A stretch of 15,104 nt of DNA from Alphaproteobacteria bacterium UBA3760 (GCA_002371155.1 DFGC01000001.1:1-15104), one strand, 5' to 3'. Positions 1 through 5,614 are shown, counted from the stretch's first letter. The notes: generated by a model from the letters alone, not told the origin. A program made the numbers and translations.

Positions 1-1
1 G

Positions 2-409
2 GTGCTAATGCCGTTTGGTGGTGACGCAAGTAATTCTCCAAATTATTCTCCAGCAATTTCAAAAACAATGGAAACAAATGTTTTATACGATTTTAAATTG
101 AATTATTTAAATGACAAGAAAGCCAGTGTTAATGATACCCAGGTGACATATAGCAATAATCCTGTAACAATGACGTCAAGATCACTGTTGCTGTTTAATT
201 TAAATAATTCTGCTGGTGGAATGTCACAATATGCGGCGACGCAATCACAAATATTTTCCGCGGTTATAACAAATGGTTCGAATATTGAGTTTAATGGTGT
301 TCCCGCCAAACGCGACAGCGACGGTGTAATAGGTGTGTATGATATGGTATCCGGTACATTCTTTACCAATGCCGGGACTGGAACATTTACCGCCGGCCCG
401 GATATGTAA
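2..409 (+). CDS. C-terminal part of a surface protein with LamG-like tail (5' end outside window)
   Basis: The reading frame is open at the left edge, so only the last 135 or so residues are visible and the true start is unknown; the GTG at position 2 is not a credible start. The end carries VPAKRDSDGVIGVYDMVSGTF followed by FFTNAGTGTFTAGPDM. From memory this tail is typical of LamG/concanavalin-like domains closing large surface or phage-type proteins of gut bacteria (VPAKR...GVIGMYD...FFTNAGTG). The visible part is rich in Asn, Ser, Thr and Gly and has no cysteine, which suits an exported beta-rich protein. The role is inferred only: binding or display at the cell surface. No membrane anchor or sorting motif follows the domain. 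The gene converges on leuS, with 163 nt of palindrome-rich spacer between them. That it is a real gene is likely; the domain label is moderate. Confidence 0.72.
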   Translation: MLMPFGGDASNSPNYSPAISKTMETNVLYDFKLNYLNDKKASVNDTQVTYSNNPVTMTSRSLLLFNLNNSAGGMSQYAATQSQIFSAVITNGSNIEFNGVPAKRDSDGVIGVYDMVSGTFFTNAGTGTFTAGPDM

Positions 410-450
410 TTTGTTTTTGTTATTGTTTCGTGTTTTGTTTACCCCCTCCA

Positions 451-556
451 CCGTCTACGACGGTCCCCCGCCCCAATGGGGCGGAATACCCCCCCCGGCA
501 CCACCCACGAAATTTTGCAATTTCGCGGGGCCCGATACGCCGGGATGACAAATGGT
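451..556 (+). repeat. Mosaic palindromic intergenic repeat, copy A
   Basis: This is a chain of hairpins between two convergent genes. CCGTC (451-455) pairs with GACGG (459-463). CCGCCCC (468-474) pairs with GGGGCGG (478-484) over loop AAT. GAAATT (509-514) pairs with AATTTC (519-524), extendable outwards through CCC/GGG with one mismatch. It shares modules with the cluster at 4296-4638: the 18 nt at 521-538 are the exact reverse complement of 4433-4450, and GCCGGGATGAC (539-549) recurs at 4565-4575. GGCACCACCCAC (497-508) recurs inverted at 14974-14985. No coding potential is seen. It may also serve as the transcript end for leuS and the left gene, since no other terminator is visible. Confidence 0.75.
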
Positions 557-572
557 GGGCGGGTGTATATTC

Positions 573-2972
573 TTATTTTTTTACAACGAAATTTACCAAT
601 TTTTTCGGCACCACAATTGTTTTAATAATTGTTGAGCCACTCAATTGTTTGGTTGCATTTTGTTTCGCCAATTCAATCAATTCAGATTCGGCAATATCCA
701 CCGGTACAACAAAGTCCCGCACGCGTTTGCCATTGACCGACACAACAATCGTCATGTCGTTATCCGCCATTTTTGACGCGTCCGCCACCGGCCATGGTTC
801 AAACACCAACATATCGGTATGACCCAATTTTTCCCAAATTTCTTCGGTTAAATGTGGCGCAAACGGATTCAATAATTGAATCAGAATTTCATACGCAGGA
901 CGGGGCATTTTACCACCCGGAAACGCATTTATAAATTCCATCATTCCCGAAATTGCGGTGTTGAAATTCATGTTTTCAATTTTATCGGTGACATCAGCAA
1001 TTAAACGATTGACTAATTTTTCCTGGTGTTCTGTCAACGCATCATCGGTCAAATTATCAGACATAACATCGACCCGTTTCAAGAATCGTTGCACCCCAGA
1101 TAATGCGCCTTCGGACCAAATGGTATTGTTTTTCCATGGGCCCAACGACAAAATTGCAACACGTGCTGCATCGGCACCAACACGGTTTAGTAATTCAGAA
1201 ACTTGGAACCCATTGCCACGCGATTTTGACATTTTATATCCGTCCGACCCCAAAACCAAACCTTGGGCGGTGCGTTTTTTATATGGCTCTGGCGTATTTA
1301 CCAAGCCCAAATCATACAATGCATGATGCCAAAACCGGGAATAAATCAAATGGCGTGTATTATGTTCATGTCCCCCATTATAATGTGTCACCGGCATCCA
1401 GTTTTCCATTTGCCGACGCGAACAAAATTCAGAATCATTATGTGCATCCAAATACCGCAGATAATACCACGACGACCCCGCCCAACCAGGCATAGTATCC
1501 GTTTCACGCATCGCCGCACCACCACATTTAGGGCAGGTCGTTTTTACCCAATCGGTGGCACGCGCCAACGGACTTTCGCCATCCTCGGTTGGTTTATAAT
1601 CCGTCATATAGGGTTGTAAAACCGGTAAATCTTCGTCCCGTACCGGCACCCATCCACATTTTTCACAATGAACCAATGGAATTGGTTCGCCCCAGTACAT
1701 TTGACGCGAAAATCCCCAATCTTTCAATTTATATTTTGTTGTGCCACGCGCAAATCCATGTTCGGTGCCATATTTAATCGCCGCCGCAATCGCGTCATCT
1801 TTGTCCATACCGTCCAAGAACGACGAATTGATATGTGGACCGTCACCCTCCCATACTTTATCAGGTTCGCCACCCGCCAATACTGGAATAATTTCCAAAC
1901 CAAATTTTTTTGCAAAATCCCAGTCACGCGAATCATGTGCCGGCACCGCCATAATTGTTCCATACGCATAATCAACCAACACATAATCAGATGTGAACAC
2001 CGGAATTTCACGACCAGTATATGGATTTATCGCAACGATTCCATCTAATTTAACACCTGTTTTATCCTTGCTGATATCGGTTCTTTCGATTTCAGATTTA
2101 GCCGCCGATTGTTTAATATAATCTTCGACCGCCGCCGCATTCGTAATGCGTCCCGAATCCAACCATTTGCGCAACAATTTATGTTCCGGTGCAATCACAC
2201 AGAATGTCACACCGAATATAGTATCAACGCGCGTTGTATAAACCGTCATAATATCGTCACCAACACGAAAATCGACATCCGCACCATACGATTTTCCAAT
2301 CAGGTTTATTTCATCTTTCTTGACACGTTCGTCAAAATCCAAATCGCGCAAACCATCCAACAATTTATCCGCATATTTCGACAGCGCCAAATTCCATTGC
2401 AATTTTATTTTCTTTTCAACCGGCCCATGACAACGATCACAACAACCGTCTTCTAATTCTTCGTTGGTCAGACTGGTTTTGCAATTAGGGCACCAATTCA
2501 TCGGCAATTCAGATTTATATGCCAACCCCGCATTAAAAAATTGAATAAACATCCATTGGGTCCATTTAATATATTCCGGATCAGATGTCGCAACACGGGT
2601 TTCCGGATTCACTGACCAACCCGCCTGGTCAATAACGGCAGCATAAGATTTTTTCAATTCTGTTGCAATATCGGCGGGATGTTTTCCGATTTTCGTTGCA
2701 TAATGTTCAGCGGTAATTCCCATTGCATCGAATCCCATAGGAAACATAACATCATAACCCAAATGACGACGAAACCGCGACATGACATCCATACCGGTAT
2801 AAATCAGTAAATGCCCCGCATGCAATCCCGCACCCGACAAAAACGGAAATTCCACCAAATTATAATAACGTGGTTTTGACCCATCATTTTTTGGCACAAA
2901 TGCGCGTGCATCGCGCCAACGGCGTTGCCATTTTGCCTCGCGTTCCATAATTTTTTTCGTATCATCAGCCAT
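573..2972 (-). CDS. leuS: Leucyl-tRNA synthetase (class I, with editing domain)
   Basis: Charges tRNA-Leu with leucine in the cytoplasm and edits mischarged products. The HIGH-type motif is HAGH (residues 51-54) in SGAGLHAGH. KMSKS is at 580-584. The editing domain keeps TTRxDT (246-251, here TTRVDT) and VPAHDSRD with the conserved Asp at 347. Two cysteine pairs form zinc-type knuckles (C161/C164 with C178/C181, and C436/C439 with C480/C483). At 799 residues it is shorter than the usual 850-880. The sequence (FPFLSGAGLHAGH, MNWCPNCKTSLTNEE, DTMPGWAGSSWYYLRY, THYNGGHEH) looks more like LeuRS of Patescibacteria and similar lineages than the usual alphaproteobacterial form (FPYPSGRIHMGHVRNY). 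The ATG is supported by AAGGA six nt upstream. It has its own promoter and is followed by palindromic repeats. Confidence 0.97.
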   Translation of the reverse strand: MADDTKKIMEREAKWQRRWRDARAFVPKNDGSKPRYYNLVEFPFLSGAGLHAGHLLIYTGMDVMSRFRRHLGYDVMFPMGFDAMGITAEHYATKIGKHPADIATELKKSYAAVIDQAGWSVNPETRVATSDPEYIKWTQWMFIQFFNAGLAYKSELPMNWCPNCKTSLTNEELEDGCCDRCHGPVEKKIKLQWNLALSKYADKLLDGLRDLDFDERVKKDEINLIGKSYGADVDFRVGDDIMTVYTTRVDTIFGVTFCVIAPEHKLLRKWLDSGRITNAAAVEDYIKQSAAKSEIERTDISKDKTGVKLDGIVAINPYTGREIPVFTSDYVLVDYAYGTIMAVPAHDSRDWDFAKKFGLEIIPVLAGGEPDKVWEGDGPHINSSFLDGMDKDDAIAAAIKYGTEHGFARGTTKYKLKDWGFSRQMYWGEPIPLVHCEKCGWVPVRDEDLPVLQPYMTDYKPTEDGESPLARATDWVKTTCPKCGGAAMRETDTMPGWAGSSWYYLRYLDAHNDSEFCSRRQMENWMPVTHYNGGHEHNTRHLIYSRFWHHALYDLGLVNTPEPYKKRTAQGLVLGSDGYKMSKSRGNGFQVSELLNRVGADAARVAILSLGPWKNNTIWSEGALSGVQRFLKRVDVMSDNLTDDALTEHQEKLVNRLIADVTDKIENMNFNTAISGMMEFINAFPGGKMPRPAYEILIQLLNPFAPHLTEEIWEKLGHTDMLVFEPWPVADASKMADNDMTIVVSVNGKRVRDFVVPVDIAESELIELAKQNATKQLSGSTIIKTIVVPKKLVNFVVKK

Positions 2973-2988
2973 CTTGATTCCTTTTTTG

Positions 2989-3000
2989 GGTTATATAACC
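2989..3000. promoter_or_regulatory. 12-nt perfect palindrome in the leuS leader
   Basis: GGTTATATAACC is a perfect 12-nt dyad lying between the predicted leuS -10 box (3008-3013) and the ribosome binding site. The predicted start of transcription is at about 3001, so the palindrome would sit at the very start of the mRNA or at an operator position. No regulator is known for it; operator or 5' hairpin is a guess. Confidence 0.35.
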
Positions 3001-3007
3001 ATTGGAT

Positions 3008-3035
3008 TTTATAAGAAAACACCATAAAATTCAAG
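3008..3035 (-). promoter_or_regulatory. Predicted leuS promoter
   Basis: On the minus strand, CTTGAA (3030-3035) and TATAAA (3008-3013) are separated by 16 nt, followed by a short leader with AAGGA in front of the leuS ATG. The CTTGAN box is of alphaproteobacterial sigma-70 type, and the layout is the same as in the rpsA promoter of this window (CTTGAT-16-TATAAA). Confidence 0.6.
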
Positions 3036-3137
3036 ATTTTTATACAATAAATTTTTCATAAAACACTCACCACCAGCCATAGCGAAAACGGGCAGGGCGC
3101 ACACCGCGCACAAAAAACACAAATAAAATCCAGGAAA

Positions 3138-4214
3138 CTATTTCACACCGACACGGAATTCGTCGCCATATGACGCAACCGTTTGTCCGCCAATTGTGCA
3201 TTTCAAATCGTCGAATCCATTTTCAATTTGATTTTTCTTGATAATATGACTGGTGATAACACCACCGACAGTTCCCAACACAACCCCCGCCACCGAATCA
3301 GACACCAAACGCGCGGTATTAAAATTACCCTCATCATTTTTCCAAACCGATGACCCAACAAACTTTTCAGAAATAAATTTATCCAAATCATCAAAAACCG
3401 TCGTCGATGTCGTCGTCCCAGATTCAGATTCGCCATTGTTCGATTCTGCTATATTACCTTGACCACCCCCAGAATTTTCATCCGTATCGGATTTTTCATT
3501 TTTATCAGCCGACTTTTTCCGACACCAACCCATGGAATTACCTTTTTTATCCTGCGCCAGTTCGTAATTTTCACCACAATCGGTTGCAGTGCAAACTTTA
3601 TATCCTGAACGCCCCGCCGACACACAATGTCCCGCTGTGGCGTGGGACGGTAAATGTTCCGCATCACAATCGGCATCGGTTTCGCATACATAAAATTTAT
3701 AATCCCCATCACATTCCCGTTGCCCAACACTACCACAAGTACAAATATACCCATCGGCAACAAAAAATTTGTCGCTAATTTTTTTAAAACTGCCATCAAT
3801 TACCCGAAAATCTATACCATTATACTTAATTCCAGGGGTTAGATACGCATCAGGCATAATATCATAACAAGAAGTTACTTCCGCAACAAATTCGTCAAAG
3901 TTATATTCACAACCCCTGGTATCCCACTCACCGTTTTTGCATTCTATTATGCAAAAAGAAGGATACCTCCTCGTTTTATCCATCCTAGCAATGTTATCAA
4001 ACAAAACTAAGTTAACACCATCACAACTTTCATCACACAAGTACCCATCAACCACGGTATCGGAAATCTTATCCTCGTCAAAATAAACAATGCCTGGCAT
4101 GGGCAAAACATTATTCTTCAATAGTACCCTTTGTTTTTTACATTGACCCGCCCACGCATTTGTTGTACATACAGCAAACGCAATCATCACCGCAAATTTG
4201 TTAAACATCGACAT
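3138..4214 (-). CDS. Secreted cysteine-rich protein of unknown function
   Basis: A 358-residue protein not recognised as any named family. It begins with a clear signal peptide (residues 1-22, hydrophobic core FAVMIAFAVC, probable cleavage after NAWA). The mature part holds 17 cysteines, mostly between residues 25 and 231 and often in pairs such as CDESC, CIIEC, CTC, CETDADC and CTATDC, which suggests a disulfide-rich periplasmic or surface domain. Residues 232-275 form a low-complexity Ser/Gly/Asn/Glu/Asp/Thr linker. Then follow a hydrophobic glycine-zipper-like stretch (about 303-325, GVVLGTVGGVI) and a short tail with CTIGGQTVASYGDEFRVG. This architecture (signal peptide, Cys-rich domain, polar linker, glycine-rich hydrophobic segment, short tail) suggests envelope attachment by the C-terminal region. 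The start has a GAGAG-type ribosome binding site and a plausible promoter. No partner gene is adjacent. Confidence 0.88.
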   Translation of the reverse strand: MSMFNKFAVMIAFAVCTTNAWAGQCKKQRVLLKNNVLPMPGIVYFDEDKISDTVVDGYLCDESCDGVNLVLFDNIARMDKTRRYPSFCIIECKNGEWDTRGCEYNFDEFVAEVTSCYDIMPDAYLTPGIKYNGIDFRVIDGSFKKISDKFFVADGYICTCGSVGQRECDGDYKFYVCETDADCDAEHLPSHATAGHCVSAGRSGYKVCTATDCGENYELAQDKKGNSMGWCRKKSADKNEKSDTDENSGGGQGNIAESNNGESESGTTTSTTVFDDLDKFISEKFVGSSVWKNDEGNFNTARLVSDSVAGVVLGTVGGVITSHIIKKNQIENGFDDLKCTIGGQTVASYGDEFRVGVK

Positions 4215-4238
4215 TTTATTCTCTCTTGGTTTTCTGTA

Positions 4239-4267
4239 ATTTTACCACAAATCGCAAATTCACACAA
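4239..4267 (-). promoter_or_regulatory. Predicted promoter of the secreted Cys-rich protein
   Basis: On the minus strand, TTGTGT (4262-4267) and TAAAAT (4239-4244) are 17 nt apart, giving a leader of about 18 nt with GAGAG before the ATG at 4214. Confidence 0.45.
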
Positions 4268-4295
4268 TTGTTTTTTATAAACACACAAAAACATT

Positions 4296-4330
4296 GGGCA
4301 GGGCGGGTATAATCCCGCCCCATGAAACGG
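4296..4330 (-). repeat. Palindromic repeat module related to copy A
   Basis: GGGCGGG (4301-4307) pairs with CCCGCCC (4314-4320) over loop TATAAT. Read on the minus strand, the block CCCCGTTTCATGGGGCGGG followed by ATTATACCCGCCC resembles 466-496 (CCCCGCCCCAATGGGGCGG, AATACCCCCC). This makes it an inverted partial copy of the left repeat. The segment also contains GGGCAGGG (4296-4303), which matches the E. coli KOPS pattern. Confidence 0.6.
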
Positions 4331-4359
4331 GGAATCATTCACACCGCAAACCGCCTGTA

Positions 4360-4507
4360 TCGTCATACCGCCGTATCGGGCCGTCTTATCGTCATACCGG
4401 CGTTGTCCAAGCCCTAATGTCGTCATACCGCGGTATCGGGCCCCGCGAAACGCGGATGCGTTTTGTGGGTGATTTCGCGCGGTATCCAGTTGATACAAAG
4501 TATCAAC
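4360..4507 (-). repeat. Palindromic intergenic repeats, copy B, with three TCGTCATACCG motifs
   Basis: TCGTCATACCG occurs three times at about 30-nt steps (4360-4370, 4389-4399, 4420-4430); CGTATCGGGCC and GGTATCGGGCC follow the first and third. The last unit, 4421-4490, runs from CGTCATACCGCG to CGCGGTATCCAGT and closes as an inverted repeat (ATACCGCG/CGCGGTAT). Its inside holds the block shared inverted with 521-538 and GTTTTGTGGGTGAT, the inverse of the start of copy C. It is followed by a perfect hairpin, GTTGATAC (4489-4496), AAA, GTATCAAC (4500-4507). The organisation resembles REP/BIME-like or Rickettsia-type palindromic elements. Confidence 0.7.
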
Positions 4508-4532
4508 CTGTGTCATTTGGCATAATTACGCA

Positions 4533-4638
4533 AGTTTGCTTTTGCAAACTGGATCCCGGCCTGCGCCGGGATGACGCGTGGTGGGGGTTAGTTTCCCCCC
4601 ACAAGCATCACCCACAAAATTCCACAATTTCGTGGGGC
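4533..4638 (+). repeat. Palindromic intergenic repeat, copy C
   Basis: Hairpin AGTTTGC (4533-4539), TTTT, GCAAACT (4544-4550) is followed directly by ATCCCGGC (4553-4560), CTGC, GCCGGGAT (4565-4572). The 20 nt CGGCCTGCGCCGGGATGACG (4557-4576) recur as an exact reverse complement at 15085-15104. The block 4609-4638 matches 502-531 at 25 of 30 positions and folds in the same stem: copy C pairs CCCAC with GTGGG where copy A has a mismatch. Confidence 0.72.
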
Positions 4639-4639
4639 A

Positions 4640-5089
4640 GGAAAGGGCGCAAGCACCCAAAACACCCCAATTTTGCCCAAAAACCCGCAGAAATCCGCCA
4701 TTTTTTGCGATTTTTTCGCCAAAATAGGGCGATTTTCGCTATTTTTTCAACATTTTGCCAATTTTTACAATTTTTTTGCAACATACAATATTTTCAACCA
4801 AACACACGAACATATTGCCGTCAACAAATTACTTTAACAACATAAAGATTTACAAAAAATTTATAAATTTTCTTAAAAAAATTTCATAAAAAAATCTTTT
4901 ACGATTTTTATATCGACACACACAACGAACCGCACTAAACACCCGGAAATCCGCCACAAATCGCACAAACCAAACCCGCCACCCAAAAACACAAAAATCG
5001 CCCTGCGCCCAGATTTCTGCGAAAAAATCACAATTTTACACAACAAAAAAAAGCCACCCCGACCAAACAAAAAATCATACAAAAATATC
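4640..5089. other. Gene-free AT-rich spacer with strong C-over-G bias on the plus strand
   Basis: No credible gene is seen. The plus strand is unusually rich in A and C: 4921-4980 contains 26 C and 7 G. Short segments recur: GAAATCCGCCA appears at about 4691 and again at about 4946, and AAAATCGCCCT and GCGAAAAAATC (about 4994-5028) recur inverted at about 4707-4737. No DnaA boxes (TTATCCACA type) were seen, so there is no support for an origin. The frame at 4873-5124 on the minus strand has no ribosome binding site and low-complexity residues and is not called. Confidence 0.5.
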
Positions 5090-5157
5090 AATCGATTTTC
5101 ATCGCCATGAACAATCAAAACCATATAAATATATGCCCAAAGCCCTGAAAATCGATT
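5090..5157. repeat. 12-bp perfect inverted repeat with inner dyad
   Basis: AATCGATTTTCA (5090-5101) and TGAAAATCGATT (5146-5157) form a perfect 12-bp inverted repeat around a 44-nt centre. The centre itself contains CATATA-AA-TATATG (5122-5135). It begins six nt after the stop codon of the small membrane peptide on the minus strand, so it could be a 3' RNA structure of that gene or a protein-binding site. There is no GC-rich stem or clean T-tract, so it is not a standard terminator. Confidence 0.6.
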
Positions 5158-5162
5158 AAAAA

Positions 5163-5267
5163 TTATTTGTGTTTACGAAAAAACACAAACCAAATAAACC
5201 ACACAATCGGTGTAAATAAAACAAATAAAGCCAATCCCAGAAAAACATTATATTGATGCTGATTCAT
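5163..5267 (-). CDS. Small single-pass membrane peptide, 34 residues
   Basis: From the ATG at 5267 the product is 34 residues: a short polar start (MNQHQYN), one hydrophobic helix (VFLGLALFVLFTPIVWFIWFVFF) rich in Phe and Trp, and a basic end RKHK, predicting an N-out, C-in inner membrane peptide. The frame can be extended upstream to 5348, but the added residues (MRVADYIITLEMRSCCCYN...) look like non-coding sequence. The internal ATG has a clear AAAGGA seven nt upstream, so 5267 is preferred. A TATAAT box lies 25 nt upstream of the start. Size and shape recall small subunits or regulators of membrane complexes (as CydX or CcoQ are), but no sequence similarity to any of these is recognised. 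Function unknown; gene reality fairly likely. Confidence 0.55.
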   Translation of the reverse strand: MNQHQYNVFLGLALFVLFTPIVWFIWFVFFRKHK

Positions 5268-5291
5268 AATAAAATCCTTTGGAACAGGCAC

Positions 5292-5297
5292 ATTATA
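5292..5297 (-). promoter_or_regulatory. Candidate -10 box for the small membrane peptide
   Basis: TATAAT on the minus strand, consensus-perfect, with about 18 nt from the expected transcript start to the ATG at 5267. The -35 position (5315-5320) reads TAGAAA, a poor match, so the call is tentative. Confidence 0.35.
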
Positions 5298-5351
5298 ACA
5301 ACAACAAGAACGCATTTCTAGTGTTATTATATAATCCGCCACCCGCACCCC

Positions 5352-5448
5352 CCTCGCAGTTACATACGAAACCGCAACCCCTTGCAGTTATATTATGCAT
5401 GGTTTTGGCGTATGATCAACTCCTTGCGATTATATTATGTATAGTTGC
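5352..5448 (+). repeat. Degenerate direct repeats containing XerD-arm-like sequence
   Basis: Three related starts occur: CCTCGCAGTTACATACG (5352-), CCTTGCAGTTATATTATG (5380-) and CCTTGCGATTATATTATG (5422-), at steps of 28 and 42 nt. TTGCAGTTATATTATGCAT (5382-5400) and TTGCGATTATATTATGTAT (5424-5442) agree at 16 of 19 positions. TATATTATGTATAG (5431-5444) is the exact reverse complement of 5480-5493 within the dif-like site, and the pairing extends to 5431-5448 against 5476-5493 with one T/G position. Each of the last two repeats thus carries the central TATA plus a XerD arm (TTATGTATAG or TTATGCATGG) but not a complete XerC arm. Confidence 0.6.
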
Positions 5449-5478
5449 TGTCGAATGAGCCTTGGCGAATAAGGCGCA

Positions 5479-5506
5479 GCTATACATAATATACATTATG
5501 CGCCTT
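5479..5506 (-). other. dif: dif-like XerC/XerD recombination site
   Basis: Read on the minus strand, the 28 nt divide into AAGGCGCATAA (XerC arm), TGTATA (centre) and TTATGTATAGC (XerD arm). E. coli dif is GGTGCGCATAA, TGTATA, TTATGTTAAAT. The two share an uninterrupted 20-nt block (plus strand 5484-5503, ACATAATATACATTATGCGC) and 21 of 28 positions overall. In proteobacteria this site, acted on by the tyrosine recombinases XerC and XerD under FtsK, resolves chromosome dimers at the replication terminus; mobile elements (IMEX, CTX phage) and plasmid cer/psi sites use the same chemistry. It lies in a gene-free spacer, as dif usually does. The flanking AAGGCGCA (5471-5478) and TGCGCCTT (5499-5506) also form an 8-bp inverted repeat, so a weak terminator role is an alternative, but that would not explain the exact match to the core. 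Confidence 0.82.
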
Positions 5507-5592
5507 TTGTAAATCGCAATTTGTCGTCATTCCCCACCATAAAACTACTCCCCCGACAACCAACCGCCCTATCCAAAAATACAAACAAAACA

Positions 5593-5614
5593 CCGCGCAG
5601 AAAATTCCGCGCGG
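5593..5614 (-). terminator. Hairpin terminator after mscL
   Basis: CCGCGC (5593-5598) pairs with GCGCGG (5609-5614), 26 nt after the mscL stop. On the minus strand the stem is followed by TGTTTTGTTTG, a T-rich run. On the plus strand it is followed by CATAA and eight T, so it could work in both directions. Confidence 0.65.

Noticed and set aside
4360..4430. CRISPR-like array from three 11-nt repeats at about 30-nt spacing
   Set aside because: Repeats are too short, spacers are unequal and themselves contain related repeat sequence, and no cas genes are present.
4294..4845. A 183-codon open frame on the plus strand across the repeat cluster
   Set aside because: It consists of translated palindromic repeats and A/T-rich spacer, has no ribosome binding site, and shows no domain-like sequence.
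4873..5124. An 83-codon open frame on the minus strand
   Set aside because: No ribosome binding site, low-complexity Phe/Val/Gly-rich product explained by the G/T-rich strand, and it overlaps the 12-bp inverted repeat.
5471..5506. Reading the AAGGCGCA/TGCGCCTT hairpin as an ordinary terminator
   Set aside because: The 20-nt identity to the E. coli dif core is a far more specific explanation, and mscL already has a terminator at 5593-5614; a secondary role in termination is not excluded.
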